From contig WNNJ02002415.1 of assembly GCA_012934845.2 (NCBI GenBank), forward strand, positions 50,688 through 114,687: a stretch of DNA of 64,000 nucleotides, given 5' to 3'. Source of the stretch: Pomphorhynchus laevis. Its lineage: Eukaryota > Acanthocephala > Palaeacanthocephala > Echinorhynchida > Pomphorhynchidae. The first letter of the stretch is position 1; each line of letters starts with the position of its first letter. The notes under the pieces were generated by a model that saw nothing but the letters and a program-made list of their open reading frames with translations, ran no database searches and had not been told where the DNA came from. Both the position numbers and the translations under genes were made by a program. Below are positions 40,878-50,817 of the stretch, in pieces.

Positions 40878-42554
40878 ATGGAAACAGAATGCAATTGTAA
40901 AAGTCTTAGTTTTGATAAAATAAATGAACATATATGTACCCATAATCTAGAATTAATTGAAAATTGTGAATTAAGAAAGCTGCTATCAAAAGTGTATAAA
41001 TATAGATTAAATAACAACAACGACAAAAATAAAATTCACAGTTCGTTATATAATAACTTAAATGATTACTTTAGTAAGCTGATTAATAGTGAAAGCTCGA
41101 ATATATCTAAGATAAAAATTTGGAAAGATTATATATTTGATAAAATTAAAAATAAAATGAAAATAACAAACAATTATAAAAGGAAAGATAAAATTAATAA
41201 AGATATGTATAAAGAACTTACTAAATTAAAGGATAACTATATAATAACAACTATTGATAAAGCTAGTAATAACTTTGTCTTCATATGCAAAAAGCTTTAT
41301 TATGATATACTAATGAAAGAGGTTAATTCTAATGATTTAAATGTAAATCCAACATATGAACGTAGTGAGTTGAGTTTAGAAACAATTATTACAAGTCACT
41401 GTTCTATAATGGATAAAAAGGGTATAAAGGTTGAATTAGATAATAAAACTATACCTATATTATATTGGAATCCAAAATTACATAAAAATCCAATAAAACC
41501 TAGGTTCATATGTAGTGCGTTTAAATGTACATTAAAACCACTTTCTGTCTATATGAATAAAATACTTAAAGTAATTAAAGCACATTTTAAAAAATATTGC
41601 AAGGTAATCGAAATTAATACTGGTATAAAACACTATTTCAGTATTAATTCTACAAAAGAATTTTTAGAACAGACAAAAGGAATAAATTTTCAAAATATAA
41701 ATACATACGATTTTAGTACGCTTTATACAAATCTAGATTTAGTAGATATTAAAGAAGCGTTAGTAAAATTAATTAATCTTATATTCGGAAAAAGATATAC
41801 ATATATATGCTATAATAATTATAACGCCTATCTAACAAAAATTAAACCATCAAATAAATATAAATATATGGATAAAATTGAATTAATAGAATCCTTAAAT
41901 ATTTTGATAAATCAAAATTATTTAAAAGTAGGGACATCTATATTTAGACAAGTAAAAGGTGTTCCAATGGGTGGTAATAGTAGCCCAATTATAGCTGACT
42001 TGTTTTTAAGCTTTATAGAATATGAATTTGTTCATAACTGTGTAAAAACTAAATCTAAACAATATAAATATATGAAATATATGTTTCGATACATTGATGA
42101 TATATGTGTATTTAATTCTAATAATTTTTATTCAATTAGTGAGCACATTTATCCAGAAAGCCTTATTCTTAACAAAACCAATATTAATGATAAAGAAGGT
42201 GTATATCTAGATATGAACATTAAATTAACATTAACTAAAACTACTATTAATTTATATCGTAAAGATGACATATTTAAATTTACAAGAAACATATTTTTGC
42301 ATGAGCATTCATGCATACCATATAATATAAAATATAATACATTAAATAATGAAATTTTAAGAATTGCAACAATATGTAATGATATTGGCTTTCTTCAAAA
42401 TCATTTAAATAATTTAATAGATACATATTTTAAACTAGGTTACTATAAAAATAACATCAAGCAGAAAATAGTAAAATATATAAATCAACACAATAATATA
42501 AAGAATAAATTTAAACTCTTAAGTGGCAAATTTTTATGGATGGATAATAAATAA
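40878..42554 (+). CDS. Naiad reverse transcriptase (best copy)
   Basis: 558 residues from an internal Met (METECNCKSLSFDKI); the frame is open farther upstream, so this Met is probably not the true start. PLE RT blocks: IDKASNNFVFICKK (~126), NPKLHKNPIKPRF (~198), YDFSTLYTNL (~277, motif A Asp), GVPMGGNSSPIIADLFLSF (~361, motif B), FRYIDDICVF (~403, catalytic Asp pair), YLDMNIKL, INLYRKDDIF, and the C-terminal part ending SGKFLWMDNK. The PLE RT is telomerase-like. No nuclease follows the RT, which agrees with the permuted architecture. All core residues are present; only the LINE insertion and a frame shift in the linker disable the copy. Confidence 0.9.
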   Translation: METECNCKSLSFDKINEHICTHNLELIENCELRKLLSKVYKYRLNNNNDKNKIHSSLYNNLNDYFSKLINSESSNISKIKIWKDYIFDKIKNKMKITNNYKRKDKINKDMYKELTKLKDNYIITTIDKASNNFVFICKKLYYDILMKEVNSNDLNVNPTYERSELSLETIITSHCSIMDKKGIKVELDNKTIPILYWNPKLHKNPIKPRFICSAFKCTLKPLSVYMNKILKVIKAHFKKYCKVIEINTGIKHYFSINSTKEFLEQTKGINFQNINTYDFSTLYTNLDLVDIKEALVKLINLIFGKRYTYICYNNYNAYLTKIKPSNKYKYMDKIELIESLNILINQNYLKVGTSIFRQVKGVPMGGNSSPIIADLFLSFIEYEFVHNCVKTKSKQYKYMKYMFRYIDDICVFNSNNFYSISEHIYPESLILNKTNINDKEGVYLDMNIKLTLTKTTINLYRKDDIFKFTRNIFLHEHSCIPYNIKYNTLNNEILRIATICNDIGFLQNHLNNLIDTYFKLGYYKNNIKQKIVKYINQHNNIKNKFKLLSGKFLWMDNK

Positions 42555-42725
42555 TATACTTTGCATTAGAATAAGATACTAGATAGTTATTTCAGAGGAA
42601 ATACATCATTAGCATGTATTTGGCCCCGCTGCTATGTTGGGTAGAGGAGTTAGGGGCCGAAACCTGATAGCATAGCAGTTCCTCCTGATGACCTCTAATT
42701 CTTATTCTGATACAACGTCTGTTAT
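42555..42725 (+). ncRNA. Structured 3' UTR RNA of Naiad elements
   Basis: Pairings in this copy: outer stem 42566-42576 with 42700-42710; 42594-42598 with 42692-42696; hairpin 42599-42606 with 42614-42621; stem A 42622-42627 (GGCCCC) with 42653-42658 (GGGGCC); stem B 42629-42636 with 42671-42678; possible stem C 42645-42649 with 42682-42686. A and B cross (pseudoknot). In the 8.76-kb copy stem A is GGCACC/GGTGCC, and in the 43.15-kb copy the hairpin arms read AAATACGT/ACGTATTT. Both are compensatory changes. Its function is unknown. Confidence 0.6.
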
Positions 42726-42930
42726 TTATTAGTCAATTCATAAAAATGACGTTTATTTTAAATTTTATTTTTTATTTTTTATTTTTTATTTTTTAACTTG
42801 ATTTAAATTATAGAAAATCTAAAAACAATTATTAATTTTATTATTTAATTATTAAATTTTGATTTAGCATTATTATGTTTTGTTTATTTTATAATTATAT
42901 AACAATACGTAGACTCAGTTAGCTGATTTA

Positions 42931-43480
42931 AATTGTATTGATTTATATATTTTACTATTTTCCATTTGATAATATTTTTGTAGTAACCCAGTTTAAAATA
43001 TGCATTCATTTTATTATTTAAATGATTTTGAAAACCAATCTCTTTACAAATTGTTGCAATTCTTAAAATTTTACCATAAAATGTGTTATATTTTATATTA
43101 TATGATATGAAAAAAGGCTCATGCAAATTCGGCCCCTAAGTCCTCTATCCAAGATAGCAGTGGGGCCAAATACGTGTTAAGAACGTATTTCCTCTGATTA
43201 AATTTGATTATATAGTATATATTATTCTAATACAAAGTATATTATTTATTATCCATCCATAAAAATTTTCCGCTAATGATTTTAAATTTATTCTTTATAT
43301 TATTGTGTTGATTTATATATTTTACTATTTTCTGCTTAATGTTATTTTTATAGTAACCTAGTTTAAAATATGCATCTATTAAATTATTTAAATAATTTTG
43401 AAGAAAACCAATATCGTTACAAATTGTTGCAATTCTTAAAACTTCATTATTTAATGTATTATATTATATATATTATATTT
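42931..43480 (-). mobile_element. Two diverged Naiad 3' fragments, minus strand
   Basis: 42931-43125 carries diverged RT C-terminal text (RIATICKEIGFQNHLNNKMNA). 43126-43480 carries the structured RNA and a second RT end (LQNYLNNLI, ICNDIGF). Both are more diverged than the other copies, so they represent an older layer. Confidence 0.7.
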
Positions 43481-43669
43481 TATATTTTATCGGAGAGATA
43501 CACGATTAAGTTTTGCCACTCCTCAATTCTCCCAAAACTCAGCTCACACTAGTACAATGATGTCGTCAATAGATTTAGCAAGACAGGGAATTACAGTAAG
43601 GCCATTCAACGTTTATTCTCTTCCCGATATATTTCACCCACTGATGGAGATCGACAGCGGCTGGGTCAC

Positions 43670-44241
43670 TTGCACCCAGCGGGTAAAGGCATACATCACT
43701 TATACCTTTGTAAAAGTCAGCCTATTCTTTTTGACAATGATACCGTAATAGACGCTGTGTTTTCTTTTCCCGCCGCATCATCGCCTGGTTGTCTTGGACT
43801 GAGAACCGAACACTTGCAGAACCTCATTTCTGCCGATCCTTCAAGAACACTTCTTTACGCTCTACGCAATTGATAAACAACATGGTGGCAGGTGATTTAC
43901 CACAACAAGTTGCTTCTTTCTTGGCAGGCTCGAACCTCATCGCTCTAGAAAAGCCAAACGGAGGTATTCGCCCCATTGCAATTGGAGATACACTCCGACG
44001 AATATGCTCAAAGTGCGTTTGTTCGAAGTTAAGAGGAGAGTTCGTAACGATTCTCAGACCATTACAGATGGGCGTTGCAACACCGAACGGCATTGACCAC
44101 ATAATCCATCAGGTCCGCCGCACGAACGAACACATGGCTGAATTGGGAAATTGGACGTGGGCAAAAATCGACGTGTCGAACGCATTTAACACTATTGACA
44201 GCCGTATTTTCTTGAGCGCAATTGAATCTCAAATTCTTTAA
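43670..44241 (+). pseudogene. Family D LINE, RT N-terminal part
   Basis: Frames 43670-43873 (FSFPAASSPGCLGLRTEHLQ, the GPSG..g block) and 43789-44241 (GGIRPIAIGDTLRRIC, motif 2; WTWAKIDVSNAFNTIDSR, motif A). A frame shift near 43.87 kb joins them. A TAA at 44239-44241 interrupts the frame just before the AAWVRWCYD block. Confidence 0.8.
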
Positions 44242-45309
44242 ATGGCAGCGTGGGTACGTTGGTGCTACGATCACCCCACTTATCTCCGTTTCGGCTCGCA
44301 ATACCTAAAATCTGAATCCGGAGTTCAACGGGGTGACCCCATAGGCACTCTACTGTTCTCTGTGGCAATCCACCCAGTACTTGCACAGCTTAACAATATG
44401 GAGGGCATTCATTTCAACAAATGGTATTTGGATGATGACATCATTGGGAGCAACCCAAATGTCATTGCTCTTGCACTGAATTTTATCTCCTCAGAATTTT
44501 CTATGATTAGATTGTTTATTAACTGGGGTAAGACGGAACTTATAGGAAACACAGACGATATTCAATCCATCAACAATACTTGTCAGCAACCCTGTACAGT
44601 TGTGAGTGGTCGCAATTTTTCGCTACTCGGTTGTCCGATTGGCTCGCCTGATTTTGTCAAGTCTTTCATGCTCGAAAAGGTTATGCCCAAACTCCTCCAC
44701 GATATAGATCTCGTGACATCAATTCCTGATGCTCATGTAGCTTATTTGCTTTTGCGACACTGCGCGTCAGCACCTAGAGTGGCATTTTACATGAGAAACG
44801 TTGACTTCCGTTTTATGGACGACTTCTGCCATCGGTTCGACGAGGCATTTATGCGCGCACTTAAAATAATCACATCAGTTCAACTTTCAATCAAGGCAAA
44901 GTGTCAAGCTGAACTTCCTCTAAAAATGGGCGGACTCGGTCTGAGAAGCACTCTGAAACACTGTTTAGCAGCCTTTATAGCAAGCACTCAAGCTGTCGCA
45001 ACTTCTCTTGATCTGGATGCTAGTACTTTTCCTGGATTCATTACATCAAAAAACGCACTAGAGGAAGTTTCAACTAAGTTCGTTGTGTCAACAGTGCAGG
45101 GAAAATTGTATTCTCTCATTGACTCAGCCATGCTAGATCAGTTAAAATCGAGATTGAGTGAGGCGGACAAAGCGCGAATACTTTCAGTGTCCTCTCCCCC
45201 ACGCAAATGCTTGGCTACAATGTACACCCAACAAAAGTCTTGGTCTAGCGCTGACCGACAACGAATTTTCTGTCCTAATACGTTTCTGACTGAGCATTCC
45301 CATTTCTGA
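44242..45309 (+). CDS. Family D LINE, RT catalytic and post-RT part
   Basis: In frame with the upstream piece after one nonsense codon. Motif B is SGVQRGDPIGTLLFSVAI, motif C is WYLDDDIIG (YLDD), and the next block is FINWGKTELIG. The thumb and linker follow (LLGCPIGSPDFVKSF, LKMGGLGLRSTLKHC). It ends by a frame shift just before the zinc finger. Both catalytic Asp residues are present. Confidence 0.8.
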   Translation: MAAWVRWCYDHPTYLRFGSQYLKSESGVQRGDPIGTLLFSVAIHPVLAQLNNMEGIHFNKWYLDDDIIGSNPNVIALALNFISSEFSMIRLFINWGKTELIGNTDDIQSINNTCQQPCTVVSGRNFSLLGCPIGSPDFVKSFMLEKVMPKLLHDIDLVTSIPDAHVAYLLLRHCASAPRVAFYMRNVDFRFMDDFCHRFDEAFMRALKIITSVQLSIKAKCQAELPLKMGGLGLRSTLKHCLAAFIASTQAVATSLDLDASTFPGFITSKNALEEVSTKFVVSTVQGKLYSLIDSAMLDQLKSRLSEADKARILSVSSPPRKCLATMYTQQKSWSSADRQRIFCPNTFLTEHSHF

Positions 45310-47176
45310 TGAAATCTACAGGTGCAGTAGGTGTTACCGGAAAGCTGATTGTATGGGTTTCCATGCCTTAACATGCTCTTTTGGAGGTTTCCCAGGCCTA
45401 CGTCATAATAACATACGAGACATTGTTTTTCAGACTGCACAATCGGCTAGAATGCAAGTTGGACGAGAAGTCCCGAACCTGATAAATAATCTCAGAGAAA
45501 GACCGGCTGATATTCTAATTTATGGAGATCCACCGGTAGCAGTGGATATTGCGGTTACAAACCCGCCATCGATGGCCTACATCCGCCATGCCGCTCGTAC
45601 CCAACTTTTCTCTGCCAATGAATACGCCTTCAATGTCAAAGACAGGAAATGCTGGGCTCAAATGATCGATGCAGTGTACAACTTCATTCCCGCTGTGCTA
45701 GAGTGTTACGGAGGCTGGAATCCAGTGGGTGAGCAAGTAATTAAGCGCATAGCTCGAAATTTAGCTCTTCAATCATCAATGTCGTACGATATTGAAGCAG
45801 CCCGCCTGTTTCAGCATATTTCAATCGCGTTGATGCGAGGAAATGCAAAAGCCCTTCTATCGAGCATTGAAAACAATTATCATCCATATTTCGACCAAAT
45901 AAATCCGAACATTTGCCATCCTGAACCTCGCGAAGTTTGCATTCACAGTTCAACACCTGATTACGATTTTCTTGACTCCACTATAACACATATGCGTCCG
46001 AATGATGATGGCCAAAAAGAATTAACCCAATCAGACGAAGGAGCAGTTGCCGAAGCCCGCGAATTAAATATTTCTGAAAGCGGTTCATCCGTCAGCGTTT
46101 CCCGCATATCACTGAATACGACAAAGGGTTCCGACGAAATAATACCAAAATCCATATGCAGTCAAATCAACCGAGATAAAAAGTGTGAAGATTTTCGAGG
46201 TGACAATTTTTGTCTAGAAATTTCGGAAACAAGTTATATGAATAAACACGTTACCTGTCTGGAAGTAAGATCGTTAGGATTGTACCCGATTATCCCAGCT
46301 TCTGAACTGCAAAACATATATGCAACGTATATCCTTAATACATTTCCAATTCCACGTTATCCACGAAATCTGACAGGTCACAATGTACATTCCGTGAGCA
46401 TTGCAAGAATGCTAAATATCAAAATACGAGAAATGGATGGATGCGCCAGAGAATATCGAAGCAAGACGTTTATGCGAAGAGCGTTGACCTGTTTAACATA
46501 TATGCTTAAACGTCGAAAAAGTGGACACAGTAGACGAAAAACAAGGGAGAGACGAAGACGGCGTTGTCCGTACTTTCGAAAAAATAGACGAATGTTAAGC
46601 TTGCAAGGTAAGGCATTTTCTGCGCAGAAACAACAAACAAAGAAAATAAGAGTACCAAGAACGTTTGAAGGCTCTTCAAGTGTGATCTGTGACAGAACTG
46701 TTGTCAGGAGCCATCGACTTATACGTAGTAGTAGACGGAAGAATGTAGAACAGTGTTGCAACGAAGAATTACAAACGATAAAGCCATGTTACGTCCTGCT
46801 CGAATATTATACCGTGATATTCTGTGAGTTCCGTGAATCAGGATCTCCGTTTTCGGAAACATTCGTGCCAGCAAAATCGGACACATCTGCAAACGTGAAC
46901 GAAACAACAAACACTTTGGACACGTTTACAAACCCGTACGAAGCCACAGACACTTTAGACACTTTTACAAACGCGAACGAAGCGAAAGACCTTTTGGACA
47001 AGGAATGTGAGATCCGTGTAATCCGGTTTTGGCGAAACCGAATGATTAAGCTCGGGCTCGGGATTGAGGACGATGCGGATGAACTTCTGGACAGAAAGGG
47101 CGACACCGCGGCCGTCCCAGCAGACGAGAGCGATGCTACGCGCATGGAAGACGTTGACTACCAAATTAAGTGTTAA
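45310..47176 (+). CDS. Family D LINE, zinc finger, nuclease and long extension
   Basis: The open frame is annotated from 45353, but the finger starts just upstream (CSRCYRKADC, then HALTC). RHNNIRDIVFQTAQSAR and the nuclease-like segment RPADILIYGD/VAVDIAVTNP follow, then a conserved block (ISIALMRGNAKALL). The related copy at 1.2-1.5 kb stops about 85 residues after that block. Here the frame runs on for about 430 more: an unrecognised Cys-containing stretch, a strongly basic region near residues 384-435 (LKRRKSGHSRRKTRERRRRR), two imperfect copies of LDTFTNxxEAxD near 520-545, and an acidic C-terminus. AATAAA occurs about 120 bp past the stop. A fusion with foreign or host sequence is my inference. 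Confidence 0.7.
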
Positions 47177-47535
47177 TTTTATAAATATCAATTGTATATT
47201 TTATATAGTTAAATATCCTGTTTAGATTACTTTTCTTGAATACTAAAGTTTAACTTTGCAATCAAATTATTTTACATTATATATTATATACATATATTTA
47301 ATAAAATATAATTTAAACAAAAATATCAAGCAGAAATTAGGTTCTTTTTTATAGTTTTATTAGATCATTACAATGCAGGTTCTATTACACGAGCGATATA
47401 CTTGGCTTATTCTCCTTCTAACCGAGTGCCATAACGATCGTAGCAGGATGCAGCATTGAGTATATTTAAGTAGTAAATAGTTTTATTTATCTAACTATTA
47501 CTATAAGGATATGTGATGAATATTATTTTTAATTC

Positions 47536-47731
47536 TTAATAGGGACAACAGCATTGGTCTGCATCATTGCAATGTGTTGTTGGTATGGTCATATTGTAGC
47601 AGTCTAAAAATACAAAATTGATTAATTAAATCAAGTTTTGAATTATATATTACCCATAGTTTCTACAAACGCATCTAATATCCGTTTTATTTCGTTCATT
47701 TTACAGTCCTTTTGTACTTCCTTAATACCTC
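47536..47731 (-). CDS. Candidate last two exons of a small Cys-rich host gene
   Basis: On the minus strand an acceptor-like TTTTCTGGCAG precedes an exon at 47731-47654 (GIKEVQKDCKMNEIKRILDA, then FVETM). A GTAATA donor, a 50-base AT-rich intron (47653-47604) ending TATTTTTAG, and a second exon (47603-47536) follow. Splicing keeps the frame and adds DCYNMTIPTTHCNDADQCCC-PY before a stop; without splicing the frame stops at once. AATAAA signals lie downstream on the minus strand. No family is recognised and no upstream exon was found (a decayed Naiad terminus lies at 47.76 kb). It could be chance. Confidence 0.35.
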
Positions 47732-47756
47732 CTGCCAGAAAATATCAATTTAATAC

Positions 47757-47885
47757 AAATCAGATCAGATAACTGAGCCTATGTATTTTATACAATATAA
47801 ATAAAAATAAAGATAAGTAACTAATTATATAAGATTTTATACAATAAAAAGTTAAAAAATTTAAAAATGTTTGAACATTATCTGT
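47757..47885 (-). mobile_element. Decayed Naiad terminus, minus orientation
   Basis: Diverged terminal text (AAATCAGATCAGATAACTGAG, then TATTTTATACAATATAAATA) resembling the Naiad end but with many changes. Confidence 0.5.
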
Positions 47886-48190
47886 CGATAATATACATTT
47901 GAAGACTAAGTCGTTTCATACATAAATATTGAAGCATTATAAAATACTTTCTACTTCCTACATATCCAAAACAAAAGCCTTTACACAAAAAAAACGGACG
48001 AATTCTAAATTCGTAATCAATGATTTACAAATAAAAATTCATAAAATAATTATAATCTTAAAATGTAATAAAGAAAGATATCAACACAAATTATCTATCG
48101 TCATTGTTGTAAAGTAGTATGAACCGAGTTTCTAAGTATGTGTGTAGTGGCGAGTTTATTTCTGTTAATAATTGTGGATGTGTTTGCTCG
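47886..48190. other. AT-rich spacer
   Basis: No convincing coding, repeat or splice structure. The short plus frame at 47929-48117 has no recognisable features. Confidence 0.4.
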
Positions 48191-48199
48191 TATATCAGT

Positions 48200-49925
48200 G
48201 AGACATTTTTTCATGCTTCTTCTTATTCTTTGCCTTTTTCTGGCAGGCCAGGGTCGGCGGCTTTGATATGTCTTCTCCATACCTCTCGGTTTTGCGCTAG
48301 AGCTGGCGCCAGGTTACATGTTTTCAAATTATCATGGATGGTATCCATCCATCTTTTCTTAGGGCGGCCACGAGGTCGTACACCTTGAACGATTGGCTCG
48401 GCTCGGCATACTGCTGTTTTGTCAGCTCTTTGAATATGTCCGAGCCATCGTAGTCGATATTCCCTCTCCTTAAGGTTTATTTGCGTGACACCGAAAAGTT
48501 GGCGGATGTTGGTATTCGGAATCATATCTAGGCGTGCTACTCCATAATCCCAGTGCAGAATATTCATCTCCTTGCGTGTAATTTTCTTTTGGCGTCTAAA
48601 TTTGATGACCAGCAATCTGTGGCGTACAATGCAACCGGTCTCACAACTGTTGTGTGGATTTTGGCTTTAAGCTTTAGTGGTATTCGTCGGTCACAGAATA
48701 TTCCTAAAAGGCCTCGCCATTTTAGCCAAGCTGCATTAAGGCGCCCCTTTACATCCTTATTTATTGTACCTTCCAATGAGAGGTAGGACCTTAGGTATTT
48801 GAATGTAGTACACTTTTCGAGTGACTGCCCGTTAATCTCGATGGAACCAGGTGTGTAGATATCCAAGCTCAAGATACGCAGTTTTACCTATGTTTAGTTG
48901 CAGTCTGTATTGTGATAGGCGATCAGACCAGTTATGGACTTGCTGTTTGATGTTTGCACGTGTTTGTGTAGCAATCATAACATCGTCTGCATATAAGAGG
49001 GTCTATGGGACATCGTTGTTCAGTTTAAAAGTAATTGTATCCATACATAAAATGAATAGCAGGGTGACAGGGTACCTCCCTGATGTACGCCAACCTTGAT
49101 CATATATGGTTTGGAATCACCGGTAGCACAGCGTACTATGCTGGTCGTGTCCGAGTACATGAGTTTAATCCAGGCAACGTACTCCTCTAGGACACCGTGT
49201 TGTCGCAGGGAGTACCAGATAAGAGAATGTGGCACCGGATCAAAAGCCTTCCCCAAATCAAGGAAGGCAATATATAAACTCTGCTGCTTTGCTGGCTGTT
49301 TTTCCATCAATATCTTTGCTGCTTGTATGACATCTGTGGTTGATACATTTTTGACAAAACCACACAGGTTAACGGCAATGCTAGTCAGATACATAAGTCT
49401 CTTGTCCAGGACATGCTCAAAGATTTTCATTGTGTGTGATAATAATCGGACAGGGCGATAATAGCTACAGCTAGCAATGTCACCTTTCTGTTTCCAGATG
49501 GGGATTGTAAACTATATTTGCCATGCTTTAGGTACTTCGTACTGTGCAACTATTTTGTTTGAAAGATGCGTGAGAAAAGCTATGCCTGCAAGCCCCGTGA
49601 GTTTCCAAACCTCGGCAGGAATTCAATCTGATCCGGTAGCTTTCCCGTTTTTCATCTTCCTTATTGACTCAGCTACTTCTGCGTTGTGATCTCCGGGATC
49701 GATGCAGAGGTGCATGTCCCAATGGGTAGATCAGGATGGAGGAATTCTATGTTACTTATTTCGTTGTAATGTTACGCCATCTGTCCTGAATTTCTCTATC
49801 ATCTCGCAGTGTAGTTCCATCTTTACTCTTGATTTGGGCAAAGTGAATGATGTCTTTGGCGGCATTTGATCGAGACCTTGCAAGGCGTTATATATCACAT
49901 TTACCTTCGGGGGACTCTAGATTAT
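48200..49925 (-). pseudogene. RTE-like LINE, RT to C-terminus
   Basis: On the minus strand in order: AEVAESIRKMKNGKATGSD (RT block 0), IPIWKQKGDIASCSYYRPVR (block 2), then in 49020-49430 GFVKNVSTTDVIQAAKILME, IAFLDLGKAFDPVPHSLIW (motif A) and KVGVHQGGTLSP (motif B). LLYADDVMIA (motif C, about 48.99 kb) follows, then 48564-48872 (TFKYLRSYLSLEG) and 48223-48615 (YRLRWLGHIQRAD, GVRPRGRPKKRWMDTI, ADPGLP). The RLRW.GH...R.D / PRGRPkkRW / adP tail is typical of RTE-group elements. Several stops and shifts; no endonuclease is present, so it is 5'-truncated. Confidence 0.8.
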
Positions 49926-50640
49926 TGTACAGGTCAGTGACATTTTTTCATTTTTTCAGACTCTAGATTATTGTACAGGTATTTTGTCATGCTACTTACA
50001 TTAATTTACTAATTTTTATGGTTGAAGCTGACTAATTGTTTCTTAATAAAAAAATCCATTTTGACCATAATTATGGGTGCAATAATATTGAAGACTTAAA
50101 TCTGCAATAATAATTACATAAATAATCTTATGATTTCTGTGATCTCTATAAAAATATTTTATGATCAAATTCTTGATCATAGACGGTATATATCACAAGC
50201 GGTATTTATACCGCAAGGCGGTATATTTCACATTTGTATGACAATCAAATTTGTATCACAATGTTTAAGATCAAATTCTTGATCATAGGCGGTATATACC
50301 ACTTGCGGTATATATACCGCTAGGCGGTATATATCACATTTAACTTCGCGGGACTCTAGATTATTGTACAGGTCTGTGACATTTTTTTCATTTTTTTTGT
50401 GACATTTTTTTATTTTTTTATTTTTTCATTTTTTTAGACTCTAGATTATTGTACAGGTATGAGACATTTTTTCATGCTACTGACATTAATTTACTAATTT
50501 TTATGGTTGAAGTAGATCGGTGTAATAATATTGAAGACTTAAAGGAAACAATATTGTAGACTTATTTAATAATTACATAAATAATCTTATGATTTCTGTG
50601 ACCTCTATAAAAATATTTTACGATCAAATTCTTCCAGATC
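49905..50640. repeat. Repeated AT-rich spacer blocks
   Basis: A block of about 180 bp (from ...CATTAATTTACTAATTTTTATGG to TATAAAAATATTTTA) occurs at about 49.99-50.18 and 50.48-50.63 kb. A short word (GACTCTAGATTATTGTACAGG) recurs about four times, and GGCGGTATATA-type repeats occur at 50.18-50.34 kb. No coding content. Confidence 0.65.
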
Positions 50641-50817
50641 TATTAATTAATTTTTCTTATTTTTATTTTCTAAAAGCCAATTATTAGTGTCGAAATATAT
50701 GTTGTATTAAGAAACAATTATGCTACTATAACTTTAAATTTCGTAAATTTCAAATATGTATGAATGACATAATATGACAGATTTTTTTCGTAATATTTTT
50801 TTCCTCAAATCCTTCAG

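Larger units (their letters stand above)
37109..42928 (+). mobile_element. Naiad-type PLE, best copy, interrupted by RLE LINE C
   Basis: Order on the plus strand: structured leader, GIY-YIG region (37247-38050), a foreign LINE (38051-40630), the rest of the nuclease-linker region (40631-40877), RT (40878-42554), structured 3' UTR RNA (42566-42710) and terminus (about 42928). The same order in the minus-strand copy at 29.3-32.3 kb shows that the nuclease is upstream of the RT by nature and not by rearrangement. Confidence 0.9.
43489..47176 (+). mobile_element. RLE-type LINE family D with C-terminal extension
   Basis: Coding text runs over 3.6 kb in four main frames. It contains the RT region, a post-RT domain, a CCHC finger and a PD-(D/E)xK-like nuclease, then an extra ~400 residues. 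The 5' part is truncated or scrambled near 43.5-43.7 kb (LHPAGKGIHHLY corresponds to the LHPT block before the RT in other families). A related decayed copy lies at 0.46-1.5 kb. Confidence 0.75.

Noticed and set aside
42594-42700. CTGATGA and GAAA words in the Naiad 3' UTR as a hammerhead ribozyme
   Set aside because: The boxes are in the wrong relation: no stem II joins CTGATGACCTC to a GAAA-adjacent strand with the needed G12, and stem I does not pair. The crossing stems A/B explain the conservation better.
49905-50640. GGCGGTATATA repeats as a replication origin or centromere satellite
   Set aside because: Only a few short degenerate units with no further support.
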